From positions 186,001 to 250,000 of the forward strand of contig NZ_FYAS01000030.1 of NCBI RefSeq assembly GCF_900185715.1: DNA of 64,000 nucleotides, written 5' to 3'. Of the stretch, positions 45,881-54,514 are shown piece by piece. The translations under genes were made by a program, and so were the position numbers. The number at the start of each line of letters is the position of its first letter. The stretch's first letter is position 1. The DNA comes from Allobosea sp. CS1GBMeth4. Lineage in GTDB: Bacteria > Pseudomonadota > Alphaproteobacteria > Rhizobiales > Beijerinckiaceae. The notes beneath the pieces were generated by a model. It saw only the letters and a list, made by a program, of their open reading frames with translations. It made no database searches and was not told the DNA's origin.

Positions 45881-47277
45881 ACGCGCATTCGACCCGCACC
45901 CGCCTGCAGCCGCTGATCGTCGGCGCCGGCCCGGCCGGCATCCGCGCCGCGCAGGCGCTGGTCGCGGGAGGCCTGCGCCCGCTCGTCGTCGACGAGGCGC
46001 CCGCCTGCGGCGGCCAGATCTACCGCCAGCGCCTCGTACCGGACCAGCGTTCCGCCCGCGACCTCTACGGTTCGGAAGCCGGCAAGGCCGAAGCTCTGCA
46101 CCGCGACTTCGCCGGGCTCGCGGGCAAGCTCGATTACTGGCCGCAGGCCCTGCTCTGGAACCTGCGTGACGGCCGGGCCGACATCATGGTCTCGGGCGAG
46201 AGCCGGCAGGTCGCCTATGACGGCCTCGTGCTCGCGACCGGTGCGACCGACCGCGTCCTGCCCATCCCGGGCTGGACGCTGCCCGGCGTCTTCACCCTCG
46301 GCGGCGCCCAGATCGCGCTGAAGAGCCAGGGCTGCGCCATCGGCAGCCGGATCGTCTTCCTCGGCTCCGGGCCGCTGCTCTATCTCGTCGCCTGGCAGTA
46401 TCTGAAGGCCGGCGCCGACGTCGCGGCGGTGCTCGATACCGCGCCCTTCGCCGCCAAGCTCAGCCTGCTGCGCGGCCTGCCGCTCTTTCCGGGAATCGTG
46501 CTGCGCGGCCTGCGGATGAGCGCGGAGCTGAAGCTCGGCGGCGTCGCTCTGCATGACGGCGTCGCCGATGTCCGCATCGAAGGTACCGACCGGGTCGAGG
46601 CGATCGCCTGGCGCCGCGGCGGGCGCGAGCATCGCTTCGCCTGCGACGGCATCGGTTACGGCCTCGCCTTGCGTTCCGAGACGCAGGCCGCCGATCTCGC
46701 CGGCTGCCGCTTCGCCTTCGACCCGCGCGACCGCGCCTTCCTGCCCGAACGTGACGCCGCCGGCCGCACGAGCGTGCCCGGCATCTATCTCGCCGGCGAC
46801 GGCGCCGGCATCGCCGGGGCGGATGCAGCCGAACGCTCAGGCGAACGCGCCGCTCTCGCTCTGCTGCAGGATCGTGGCCTGCCCCATGACGCCGGCCGCG
46901 CCGCCGCGCTGGAGAGAGAGCTCGCCCGTATCGGCCGCTTCCGCGCGGTCATCGAGGCCGCCTTCCCCTTTCCGGCGCACTGGATGGGCGGGCTCGCCGA
47001 CGGCACGACGCTCTGCCGCTGCGAGGAGGTCGATGCCGGCGCGGTCCGCGACGCCATCGCCCGTTTCGGCGTGCACGAGCTCAACCGGCTGAAGGCGGCG
47101 AGCCGCGTCGGCATGGGCCGCTGCCAGGGCCGCGTCTGCGGCGCCGCCGCGGCCGAACTGCTCGCGCACGAAACCGGCCGCGGCATCGAGGCCGTCGGCC
47201 GCCTGCGCGCCCAGGCGCCGGTCAAGCCCGTGCCCCTGACGCTCGCGCTCGCGGCACGGCCGGAGGCGGCGGAATGA
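45877..47277 (+). CDS. FAD/NAD(P)-binding subunit with BFD-like [2Fe-2S] domain (dehydrogenase alpha-type subunit)
   Basis: A 466-residue flavoprotein. The N-terminal FAD motif is LIVGAGPAGIRAAQAL, followed by CGGQIYRQ, ATGATDRVLPIPGW and the second motif VFLGSGPLLY. The FAD-contact GIYLAGDGAGIAGA is late. A C-terminal BFD-like domain has CRCEEVD and GRCQGRVCGAAAAELL, four Cys for a second [2Fe-2S] cluster. ATG 45877 overlaps the small-subunit stop. The set resembles HcnB, OoxA and the larger subunit of D-hydroxyproline dehydrogenase. Confidence 0.9.
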   Translation: MNAHSTRTRLQPLIVGAGPAGIRAAQALVAGGLRPLVVDEAPACGGQIYRQRLVPDQRSARDLYGSEAGKAEALHRDFAGLAGKLDYWPQALLWNLRDGRADIMVSGESRQVAYDGLVLATGATDRVLPIPGWTLPGVFTLGGAQIALKSQGCAIGSRIVFLGSGPLLYLVAWQYLKAGADVAAVLDTAPFAAKLSLLRGLPLFPGIVLRGLRMSAELKLGGVALHDGVADVRIEGTDRVEAIAWRRGGREHRFACDGIGYGLALRSETQAADLAGCRFAFDPRDRAFLPERDAAGRTSVPGIYLAGDGAGIAGADAAERSGERAALALLQDRGLPHDAGRAAALERELARIGRFRAVIEAAFPFPAHWMGGLADGTTLCRCEEVDAGAVRDAIARFGVHELNRLKAASRVGMGRCQGRVCGAAAAELLAHETGRGIEAVGRLRAQAPVKPVPLTLALAARPEAAE

Positions 47278-48461
47278 GCCGGCGGCTCGACGTCGACGTC
47301 GCGATCATCGGCGGCGGCCTGATCGGCTCCTCGGCCGCGCTGGCGCTGCGCGGCATGGGCTTATCGGTCGCCCTGCTCGACAAGGGCTTCTGCGGCGCGC
47401 AGGCCTCCGGGGTGAACTATGGCGGCGTGCGCCGCCAGGGCCGGCCGGTCGAGCAATTGCCGCTCTCGCAGCGGGCGCATGCGATCTGGCCGCGCCTGCG
47501 GGCGCTGATCGGCATCGACGGCGAGTTCCTGCGCTCCGGCCACCTCAAGCTCGCCCGGGACGAGGCGGACATGGCCTCGCTCGAAGCCTATGCGCGGGCC
47601 ACCGCCCGGCACGGGCTCGGCCTCGAGCTGATCGGGCACAATGAGCTGCGCGAGCGCTTCGGCTGGATCGGCGACGGCATCGTCGGCGCCTCCTTCTGCC
47701 CAGGCGACGGCCATGCCAATCCGCGCCTGGTCGCGGCCGGTTTCGCCGCCGCGGCGCGCCGGGCCGGCGCCAAGGTGCTGGAGAACACCGCCGTCACCGG
47801 CGTGACCCGAGACGGCGAGGGCTTCGCGCTGGAAGCGGCCGGCAATCTGTCGCTGCGCGCCCGCTTCGTCGTCAACAGCGCCGGCGCCTGGGCCGGGCCT
47901 TTCGCCGAGAGCTTCGGCGAGCCGGTGCCGCTCTCGCGCATCTACCCCTCCATGATCGTCAGCGAGCCGATGGAGAAGGTGATGTCGGTCAATATCGGCA
48001 TCGAGGGCGGCGGCATCTATGCCCGCCAGGTCGAGCGCGGCAATGTCGTCGTCGGCGGCGAGCGCGGCCTGCCGCTCGCCGACCCCGATTTCTCGCGGCC
48101 GCGCGGCGACGGCGCGCTCGCGATCATGAACCGGGCGGCCGAGCTGTTCCCCGCCCTGCGCCACGCCCAGGCGATCCGCTTCTGGAGCGGCACCGAGGGC
48201 GCCATGCCGGACAGGAACCCGGTGATCGGGCCGAGCCTGACCACGCCGGGCCTGATCCATGCCTTCGGCTTCACCGGCGCCGGCTTCCAGATCGCGCCCG
48301 GCGTCGGCGAGGTCCTCGCCGAGCTCGTCCGCGACGGGCAGACGCAGACCCCGATCGCCGCCTTTTCCATCGGCCGCTTCAGCCAGCCTTCCGCCCGCAC
48401 CGACGCTGGATCGGGTGCGGGGCAAGACCAAGAGCCACAACCCGGGGAGTTGAGACCATGA
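47274..48461 (+). CDS. D-amino-acid-oxidase-family FAD subunit (dehydrogenase beta-type subunit)
   Basis: A 395-residue DAO-fold flavoprotein. It begins VDVAIIGGGLIGSSAALALRGMG and has ASGVNYGGVRRQG, the cofactor contact ARFVVNSAGAWAGPFAE, and the C-terminal GLIHAFGFTGAGFQIAPGVGEVLAELV. This subunit should hold the active site and oxidise a secondary amine, imino acid or opine. It overlaps both neighbours by four bases (ATGA), so all three subunits and the binding protein are coupled. Confidence 0.9.
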   Translation: MSRRLDVDVAIIGGGLIGSSAALALRGMGLSVALLDKGFCGAQASGVNYGGVRRQGRPVEQLPLSQRAHAIWPRLRALIGIDGEFLRSGHLKLARDEADMASLEAYARATARHGLGLELIGHNELRERFGWIGDGIVGASFCPGDGHANPRLVAAGFAAAARRAGAKVLENTAVTGVTRDGEGFALEAAGNLSLRARFVVNSAGAWAGPFAESFGEPVPLSRIYPSMIVSEPMEKVMSVNIGIEGGGIYARQVERGNVVVGGERGLPLADPDFSRPRGDGALAIMNRAAELFPALRHAQAIRFWSGTEGAMPDRNPVIGPSLTTPGLIHAFGFTGAGFQIAPGVGEVLAELVRDGQTQTPIAAFSIGRFSQPSARTDAGSGAGQDQEPQPGELRP

Positions 48462-49510
48462 CAAGCCATCGCACCATACTGGCGGCCGGCGTCGCCGCTG
48501 TGGCGCTCGCCGCCGCAGGCAGCGCCTTCGCCCAGTCGAAGACGCTCTATGTCGGCATGAACGGCGGCAATTTCGAGAAGACCTTCACCCAGGCCGTCTT
48601 CCCGGAGTTCGAGAAGGCCAACGACGTCAAGGTCGTGGTCGTGCCCGGCACCTCCTCCGACATCCTCGCCAAGGCGACCGCGGCCAAGGACAAGCCGCAG
48701 ATGCATGTGATGTTCCTCGATGACGGCGTCATGGTCCGCGCCATCGGCGCCGGCCTCTGCCAGAAGCTGAAGCCCGGCCCGGAGCTCGCCGAACTCGCCG
48801 CCGGCACGCGCATGAAGGACGACATGGCCGTCGGGATCGATCTCGGCATGACCGGACTCGGCTACAACAAGAAGCTGTTCGACGAGAAGGGCTGGCCGGC
48901 GCCGACCTCGTGGATGGATCTCGCCGACCCCAAATACAAGGGCAAGGTCGTGTTCCAGTCGGCCTCGGCCTCGTCCTTCGGCCTGCACGCCTTCCTGATG
49001 TTCAATCGCATCCAGGGCGGGACCGAGGCCAATGTCGAGCCGGGCTTCTCGAAGTTCCGCGACACGATCGGCAAGAACGTGCTCGAATTCATCCCGAGCT
49101 CGGCCAAGATCGCCGAGATGGCGCAGACCGGCGAGGCCGCGATCTTCCCGCTGACCCCGACCGGCATCGCGACGCTGAAGGACAAGGGCATCGCCGTCGA
49201 ATACGCCCAGCCCAAGGAGGGCTCGGTCGTGCTGATGGTGGCGCAATGCGTGATCGCCAATAATTCCGAGCCCGAACTGGCACAGAAGCTCGCCGCTTAC
49301 CTGCTCTCGGCGCCGGCACAGTCGAAGGCTCTCGCAGCCGGCAACGTCGTGCCCTCCAACACCAAGGCCAAGGCGACCACGCCCGAGGCCGAGACGAAGC
49401 TCGAGACCTTCCACGGCTACATGAAGACGGCGGTGACGCTCGACTGGGACGCGATCAACGCCAAGCGGCCGGAATGGAACAGCCGCTGGAACAAGATGAT
49501 CGAGCGCTGA
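48458..49510 (+). CDS. ABC transporter substrate-binding protein (polyamine/opine type)
   Basis: A 350-residue periplasmic protein with a signal peptide (residues 1-25, ending GSAFA). The mature part opens KTLYVGMNGGNFEKTFTQAVFPEFEKAN, then VVPGTSSDILAKATAAKDKPQMHVMFLDDG and DMAVGIDLGMTGLGYNKKLFDEKG, the PotD/family-1 (COG0687) pattern. Being last in the operon, after the dehydrogenase, ties its ligand to the dehydrogenase substrate. The ligand identity is unknown. Confidence 0.92.
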   Translation: MTSHRTILAAGVAAVALAAAGSAFAQSKTLYVGMNGGNFEKTFTQAVFPEFEKANDVKVVVVPGTSSDILAKATAAKDKPQMHVMFLDDGVMVRAIGAGLCQKLKPGPELAELAAGTRMKDDMAVGIDLGMTGLGYNKKLFDEKGWPAPTSWMDLADPKYKGKVVFQSASASSFGLHAFLMFNRIQGGTEANVEPGFSKFRDTIGKNVLEFIPSSAKIAEMAQTGEAAIFPLTPTGIATLKDKGIAVEYAQPKEGSVVLMVAQCVIANNSEPELAQKLAAYLLSAPAQSKALAAGNVVPSNTKAKATTPEAETKLETFHGYMKTAVTLDWDAINAKRPEWNSRWNKMIER

Positions 49511-49529
49511 GCTTTCCGTCAGTCATCGA

Positions 49530-49555
49530 CGCCGCCGCGTGACGACGCGGCGGCG
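49530..49555 (+). terminator. GC-rich hairpin after the importer operon
   Basis: CGCCGCCGCG and CGCGGCGGCG form a perfect ten-base stem around six bases, 20 bases after the last stop codon. Only TT follows, so termination is plausible but not certain. Confidence 0.5.
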
Positions 49556-49685
49556 TTCCGATCGACCACGCCGTCTTTGCGGGGCATTGCGTAGCACTGA
49601 GCCCGGAAAGACGGTGTGGTTCCGCGACCGGCCTGTCCGGGACCAGCCCCTGCCGCTCTTCGGCAGACCGGTGCGACGATCGCGT

Positions 49686-49729
49686 TTGACAGAGGGCGTG
49701 TCCCCGCTACATTTCTGCAATCGATTACA
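49686..49729 (+). promoter_or_regulatory. Promoter with overlapping LacI-like operator
   Basis: TTGACA (49686-49691), a 16-base gap, then TACATT (49708-49713) give a sigma-70-like promoter. The near-palindrome TGCAATCGATTACA (49716-49729) sits where transcription would start. It drives the isomerase/oxidoreductase pair. The rest of this 278-base gap holds no visible gene. Confidence 0.6.
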
Positions 49730-49788
49730 TCGGCACAGGCGGTCGATCGCGAGCTCCGCCACGGAGCCGCGCTGTCGGGAGGGGCGCG

Positions 49789-50844
49789 ATGAAGACCATG
49801 AAGGGACCCGGGCTCTTCCTCGCCCAGTTCGCCGGCGACGAGGCGCCGTTCAATTCGCTCGACGCGATCGGCCGTTGGGCCGCCGCGCTCGGCTACAAGG
49901 GTGTGCAGATCCCGAGCTGGGACGCGAGGCTGTTCGATCTCGCCAAGGCGGCCGAATCCGACGCCTATTGCGACGAGGTCAGCGGCACGCTCGCCCAGTA
50001 CGGCCTCTCGATCACCGAGCTCTCGACCCATCTCCAGGGCCAGCTCGTCGCCGTCCATCCCGCCTTCGACGAAGCCTTCGACGGCTTCGCCGCGCCGGCC
50101 GTGCGCGGCAATCCGAAGGCCCGGCAGGAATGGGCGGTTGCGCAGATGAAGCTCGCGGCAAAGGCCTCCCGGCGCCTTGGCCTGACCGCCAATGTCAGCT
50201 TCACCGGCGCGCTCGCCTGGCCCTTCCTCTACCCTTGGCCGCAGCGCCCGGCCGGGCTGATCGAGACCGCCTTCGCCGAGCTCGGCAGGCGCTGGCGGCC
50301 CATCCTCGACGCCTTCGACGAGGCCGGCGTCGATCTCTGCTACGAGATTCATCCGGGCGAGGACGTGCATGACGGGGCGACCTTCGAGCGCTTCGTCGAC
50401 GCGGTCGGCGGCCACCGCAGAGCCTGCATCAACTACGATCCGAGCCATTTCCTGCTGCAGCAGCTCGACTATCTCGCCTTCATCGACCTCTACCACGAGC
50501 GCATCCGGGCCTTCCATGCGAAGGACGCCGAGTTCAACCCGACAGGTCGCGTCGGCGTCTATGGCGGCTACGAGCCCTGGCTCGACCGCGCCGGCCGCTT
50601 CCGCTCGCTGGGCGACGGCCAGGTCGACTTCGACGGCATCTTCTCGAAGCTGGCGCAATACGATTACGATTCCTGGGCCGTGCTGGAGTGGGAGTGCGCC
50701 CTGAAGCACCCCGAGCAGGGCGCGCGCGAGGGGGCGGAGTTCATCGCCGCCCACATCATCCGCGTCACCGAGAAGGCCTTCGACGACTTCGCCGCCGGCG
50801 GCACCGACGAGGCGGCGAACCGGCGCATGCTCGGTCTCGATTAA
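49789..50844 (+). CDS. Sugar phosphate isomerase/epimerase family protein (TIM barrel)
   Basis: A 351-residue xylose-isomerase-like TIM-barrel protein. Metal-site residues lie in LCYEIHPGEDVHDG (Glu, His), CINYDPSHFLLQQ (Asp, His), RAFHAKDAEF (His, Asp) and WAVLEWECALKHPEQG (Glu), the standard ligand series. It is paired with a Gfo/Idh/MocA oxidoreductase 41 bases downstream, the usual partnership in inositol, keto-sugar or glycoside breakdown. The substrate is unknown. Confidence 0.88.
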   Translation: MKTMKGPGLFLAQFAGDEAPFNSLDAIGRWAAALGYKGVQIPSWDARLFDLAKAAESDAYCDEVSGTLAQYGLSITELSTHLQGQLVAVHPAFDEAFDGFAAPAVRGNPKARQEWAVAQMKLAAKASRRLGLTANVSFTGALAWPFLYPWPQRPAGLIETAFAELGRRWRPILDAFDEAGVDLCYEIHPGEDVHDGATFERFVDAVGGHRRACINYDPSHFLLQQLDYLAFIDLYHERIRAFHAKDAEFNPTGRVGVYGGYEPWLDRAGRFRSLGDGQVDFDGIFSKLAQYDYDSWAVLEWECALKHPEQGAREGAEFIAAHIIRVTEKAFDDFAAGGTDEAANRRMLGLD

Positions 50845-50885
50845 GCTCGAGGAATGGACCTCTCCGGTCATTGATGGAGACCACC

Positions 50886-52061
50886 ATGGCGATCGAAGGC
50901 TCGACTGCGCCGAAGCTCAACCGCCGCCTGCGCCTCGGCATGGTCGGCGGCGGGCGCGGTGCCTTCATCGGCGCGGTGCATCGCATCGCCGCCCGGCTCG
51001 ACGACCGCTGGCAGCTCGTCGCCGGCGCCCTCTCCTCCGATCCCGAGCGCGGGCGGCTCTCCGGCGCGGATCTCTTGCTCGATCCCGCCCGCATCTATGC
51101 CGACGCCGCCGAGATGGCGAAGCGCGAGAGGCGGCGCAAGGACGGCATCGACGCCGTCGCGATCGTCACGCCGAACCACGCCCACGCGCCGGCGGCGAGA
51201 GCCTTCCTCAAGGCCGGTATCCATGTCATCTGCGACAAGCCGCTGACCACCGGCCGGCGCGAGGCCGAGAGCCTGGCGAAGCTCGCAGGGGACAGCGGCC
51301 TGATCTTCGCGGTCACCCACAACTACACCGGCTATCCGCTGGTCCGGCAGGCGCGGGCCATGGTCGCCGAGGGTGCGATCGGAGCGTTGCGCGTCGTCCA
51401 GGTCGAGTACGCGCAGGACTGGCTCGCCACCCGGATCGAGGACAGCGGCCAGAAGCAGGCCGCGTGGCGCACCGACCCCGCCAGGTCCGGCCCCGCCGGT
51501 TCGATCGGCGATATCGGCACGCACGCCTTCAATCTGGCCGAGTTCATCGCCGGCGACGAGGTCGAGGCGCTCTGCGCCGATGCGCACATCTTCGTCGCGG
51601 GCCGGCGGCTCGACGACAACGCCCATATGCTGCTGCGCTTCAGGGGCGGCGCGCGCGGCATGCTCTGGTGCAGCCAGGTCGCCCCCGGCCAGGAGAACGG
51701 CCTGCGCATCCGCCTCTATGGCGACAAGGGCGGGCTGGAATGGCAGCAGGAGACTCCGAACCTGCTGATCCATTCGCCGCTCGGCGAACCGCCGCGCCTG
51801 ATCCGCCGCGCCGGCGCGGGCACGACCGCAGTCGCCGCCGCCGCCTCGCGCATTCCCGCCGGCCATCCGGAGGGTTATCTCGAAGGCTTCGCCCAGCTCT
51901 ACGCCGATATCGCCGAGCAGATCGCGGCCCGGATCGAAGAACGGCCCCCGGCCCCCTACTCGACGCTCGTTCCGACCGTCGCCGACGGCGTCCGCGGCGT
52001 GCGCTTCATCGAGGCGGCGGTGCGGTCCTCCGCCAGGGGCGCGCGCTGGCTGGAGATCTGA
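50886..52061 (+). CDS. Gfo/Idh/MocA-family oxidoreductase
   Basis: A 391-residue NAD(P)-dependent sugar oxidoreductase. The Rossmann segment is LRLGMVGGGRGAFIGAVHRIA. The catalytic Lys lies in HVICDKPLTTGRREAE, and the active-site segment SIGDIGTHAFNLAEFIAG holds Asp and His. ATG 50886 has GGAG seven bases upstream and is preferred to ATG 50874. It probably oxidises or reduces a sugar or polyol also handled by the upstream isomerase. Confidence 0.92.
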   Translation: MAIEGSTAPKLNRRLRLGMVGGGRGAFIGAVHRIAARLDDRWQLVAGALSSDPERGRLSGADLLLDPARIYADAAEMAKRERRRKDGIDAVAIVTPNHAHAPAARAFLKAGIHVICDKPLTTGRREAESLAKLAGDSGLIFAVTHNYTGYPLVRQARAMVAEGAIGALRVVQVEYAQDWLATRIEDSGQKQAAWRTDPARSGPAGSIGDIGTHAFNLAEFIAGDEVEALCADAHIFVAGRRLDDNAHMLLRFRGGARGMLWCSQVAPGQENGLRIRLYGDKGGLEWQQETPNLLIHSPLGEPPRLIRRAGAGTTAVAAAASRIPAGHPEGYLEGFAQLYADIAEQIAARIEERPPAPYSTLVPTVADGVRGVRFIEAAVRSSARGARWLEI

Positions 52062-52077
52062 GCCCGGGCGAGCGAAA

Positions 52078-52101
52078 AAGCGCGGCCCGGAGGCCGCGCT
52101 T
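52078..52101 (-). terminator. Rho-independent terminator for the DUF1236 gene
   Basis: On the minus strand AAGCGCGGCC pairs with GGCCGCGCTT around a four-base loop, and TTT follows. It lies 22 bases after the DUF1236 stop and also separates that gene from the convergent oxidoreductase gene. Confidence 0.88.
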
Positions 52102-52123
52102 CCAGATGTCGGGCCGGAGCCGG

Positions 52124-52549
52124 TCAGTCGATGATCTGAACGACCTTGCGCGTCTTCGGCTCGACGATCACGGTTCGGTCGTTGACCACCGTGTAGCGAT
52201 AACCCTTGCGAGCGCCGTATTCGCGCGGCACCTCGCGATAGGTGACGCCGCGCGCCGGCAGCACCGCGCCGACCTCGAGCGGCTCCTCGTAGCTATAGGA
52301 CGGCACGCGCTGCTCGACCACGTACTGCCGGAAACGCGGCGCCGTGTTGTCGCCGATGATCGCGCCGGCGACTGCACCGCCGACACCGCCGACGACCGCG
52401 CCGGCCGGCCCGCCGACCACCGCGCCGCCGACTGCGCCGGCTGCCGCGCCGCCTGCCGCACCACCCTGGGCGCCCGAGGGATTCTGCTGCGCGAGAGCAG
52501 CGGTCGAGAACGCGACGACGGCCGTCGCGAGAGCCAGCTTCCTGATCAT
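52124..52549 (-). CDS. DUF1236-type secreted protein with glycine zipper
   Basis: A 141-residue protein. Residues 1-20 are a signal peptide (ending AALA). Residues 26-66 are a Gly/Ala/Val run of glycine-zipper type (GGAVVGGPAGAVVGG), able to pack against or insert in membranes. The C-terminal 70 residues carry a DUF1236-like domain (LPARGVTYREVPREYG, YRYTVVNDRTVIVEPKTRKVVQIID). The start at 52549 has AGGAGAAC just upstream. Rhizobial relatives are numerous and uncharacterised. Confidence 0.85.
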   Translation of the reverse strand: MIRKLALATAVVAFSTAALAQQNPSGAQGGAAGGAAAGAVGGAVVGGPAGAVVGGVGGAVAGAIIGDNTAPRFRQYVVEQRVPSYSYEEPLEVGAVLPARGVTYREVPREYGARKGYRYTVVNDRTVIVEPKTRKVVQIID

Positions 52550-52723
52550 ATGAGTTCTCCTTCCGATGAAAGAACTCCCCGGCAAACCGCGATTCCCCGG
52601 CATGGTTCCCGAGAAACCGCCAAGTCACGCCGAAGCCGCGGCTTCGCCCCGAAATCGCCGGCGGCTTGTCTCAGTGTCGCCATGCGGCGCATAAGGACGC
52701 AGCCCGCGCGGCAGGGAGGCACC

Positions 52724-53470
52724 ATGGAATTCCGCCCCGATATCGGCCAGCTCTCGCCGACCGTGCGCGAGCACCTGGCTCCCGGGAACCTGCTGCGCGC
52801 CGGCATCAATCTCTCGAATTTCCTGCTGGTCTCGGGGCGTGGTCCGCAGGGCGAGCCGCAAGGCGTCTCGCCTGACATGGCGCGGGCCTTCGCCGATCTT
52901 CTCGGCACCGGCCTGCGCTACGTGCCCTATGCCAATCCCGGCCTGCTCGCCGACGCCGCGCCCTGCGACGCATGGGATGTCGGTCTGATCGGCGCCGAGC
53001 CGCAGCGGGCCGAGACAATCAGCTTCACGCCGCCTTACGCCGAGATCGAGGCGACCTATCTCGTCCGCGAGACCTCGCCGCTGCGCGAGATCGCCGATGT
53101 CGACGCCGAGGGCGTCCGCATCGCCGTCAGCGGCCGCGCCGCCTATGGCCTCTGGCTCGACCGCAACCTCCGCAAGGCCGAGCTCGTCCGCTCGGGCACG
53201 CTCGACGATTCCGCTGCCGACTTCGTTTCCAGGGAGCTCGATGCGCTGGCAGGCCTGCGGCCACGCCTGCTGAAGGATGTCGTGGCGATCCCCGGCACAC
53301 GCATCCTCGACGGCCGTTTCACGACCGTGCAGCAGGCGATCGGCGTTCCCAAGGCCAAGGCCGAGGCGGCCGATTATCTCGCCAGATTCGTCGCCGCGGC
53401 CAAGCAGACGGGCTTCGTCGCGGCGCTGATCGCCAAACACGGCATCGAGGGGCTGAGCGTCGCGCGCTGA
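52724..53470 (+). CDS. Solute-binding-fold protein (family 3) without signal peptide
   Basis: A 248-residue protein with the amino-acid ABC binding-protein fold: LLRAGINLSNFLLV, GVSPDMARAFADLLG, WDVGLIGAEPQRAETISFTPPYAEIEATYLVRE. No signal peptide precedes it. The start MEFRPDIGQL has GGGAGG before it, and no hydrophobic segment is found upstream in frame. It also stands alone, with no permease or ATPase beside it. It may be a cytoplasmic sensor, an enzyme-like derivative or a decayed transporter part. Confidence 0.8.
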   Translation: MEFRPDIGQLSPTVREHLAPGNLLRAGINLSNFLLVSGRGPQGEPQGVSPDMARAFADLLGTGLRYVPYANPGLLADAAPCDAWDVGLIGAEPQRAETISFTPPYAEIEATYLVRETSPLREIADVDAEGVRIAVSGRAAYGLWLDRNLRKAELVRSGTLDDSAADFVSRELDALAGLRPRLLKDVVAIPGTRILDGRFTTVQQAIGVPKAKAEAADYLARFVAAAKQTGFVAALIAKHGIEGLSVAR

Positions 53471-53474
53471 TCAG

Positions 53475-53570
53475 CCGTCATTCTCGGGCGGAGCGAAGCG
53501 CAGACCCGAGACTCTCAGGACGAGAAGATACTGGTTTCCGAGATGCTCGGGTCGGGCCGGGGCATGACGG
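53475..53570. repeat. REP-type element, left copy flanking the dehydratase/deacylase genes
   Basis: Begins CCGTCATTCTCGGGCGGAGC and continues AGCGCAGACCCGAGACTCTCA; the far side has CCGAGATGCTCGGGTCG and GGGGCATGACGG. The left half is the inverted counterpart of 55674-55717. Confidence 0.7.
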
Positions 53571-53575
53571 CGCGG

Positions 53576-54514
53576 TCACGTCCCGTCCGTTCCCGCGCCG
53601 CAGACCAGCGCGCAGACCCTGCTGCCCGGCGCCGGCACGAAGCGCTTCGCCTGCAGCGCCGCCACCGCGGCCGCGCCCGAAAGGTCGGCGGCGATTCCGA
53701 ACTCGAACCAGAGCGACCTGGCCGCCTGTTCCATCTCCTCGTCGCTGACCAGCACGATCTCGTCGACATTCTTCGCCACCGCATCGTAGATCGCCTGGTC
53801 GGTGCGCCGGCACGACATGGTCGCGACCCGCGTCTCCAGCCGGTCGAGCGTGACCAGCCGGCCGGCTTCGAGGCAGGCGTGCAGCGTCGGCGAGCCATAG
53901 GGCTCGATGCCGATGATGCGCGTCTGCGGCCTGAGCGCCTTCACCGCCGTCGACAGCCCGGTGATCAGCCCGCCGCCGCCGATCGCGACCAGGATGACGT
54001 CGACATCGGGGATGTCGTCGAGGATGTCGAGGCCGAGCGTCCCCTGGCCGGCGACCACCACCGGATCGCTGAACGGATGGGCATAGGTCGCCCCGGTTTC
54101 CCTGGCATGGGCAAGCGCGGCCGCGTTCGCCTCGTCCCAGACCGCTCCGACGATCTCGACCTCGGCGCCCCATTTGGTCAGCTTGGCGACCTTGTCGGCG
54201 ACGACATTGGCGGGCAGGAAGATCTTGGCCCTGGCGCCGAGCACATGGGCGGAACGGGCGATGGCGAGCCCGTGATTGCCGCCCGAGGCGGTGACGACGC
54301 CGCGCCTGAGCTCCTCCTCCGAGAGCGTCAGCAGGCGGTTCATCGCGCCGCGCGCCTTGAAGGAGCCGGCCGCCTGCAGCAATTCGAGCTTCAGCGTCAC
54401 CATGCCGCCGAACTCCTCGCCCGTGCTGAGCTGGGCATAGGGCAGGATCGGCGTCTTGCGGATATGCGGCGCGATCCGCCAGCGCGCGGCGCGGATGTCG
54501 TCGAGGCCGATCAC
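53576..54514 (-). CDS. Threonine/serine dehydratase-like PLP enzyme (EutB-like)
   Basis: A 312-residue fold-type II PLP enzyme. The Schiff-base Lys is K53 in LLQAAGSFKARGAMNRL, the Asn-loop is TASGGNHGLAIARSA, and the phosphate-binding Gly loop is AIGGGGLITGLS. No ACT domain follows, so it is not the biosynthetic ilvA type. GTG 54514 overlaps the preceding stop (GTGA). Pairing with a DoeB-like deacylase recalls eutB/eutE of ectoine and hydroxyectoine degradation, but the ectoine hydrolase and cyclodeaminase are absent. Confidence 0.85.
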   Translation of the reverse strand: MIGLDDIRAARWRIAPHIRKTPILPYAQLSTGEEFGGMVTLKLELLQAAGSFKARGAMNRLLTLSEEELRRGVVTASGGNHGLAIARSAHVLGARAKIFLPANVVADKVAKLTKWGAEVEIVGAVWDEANAAALAHARETGATYAHPFSDPVVVAGQGTLGLDILDDIPDVDVILVAIGGGGLITGLSTAVKALRPQTRIIGIEPYGSPTLHACLEAGRLVTLDRLETRVATMSCRRTDQAIYDAVAKNVDEIVLVSDEEMEQAARSLWFEFGIAADLSGAAAVAALQAKRFVPAPGSRVCALVCGAGTDGT

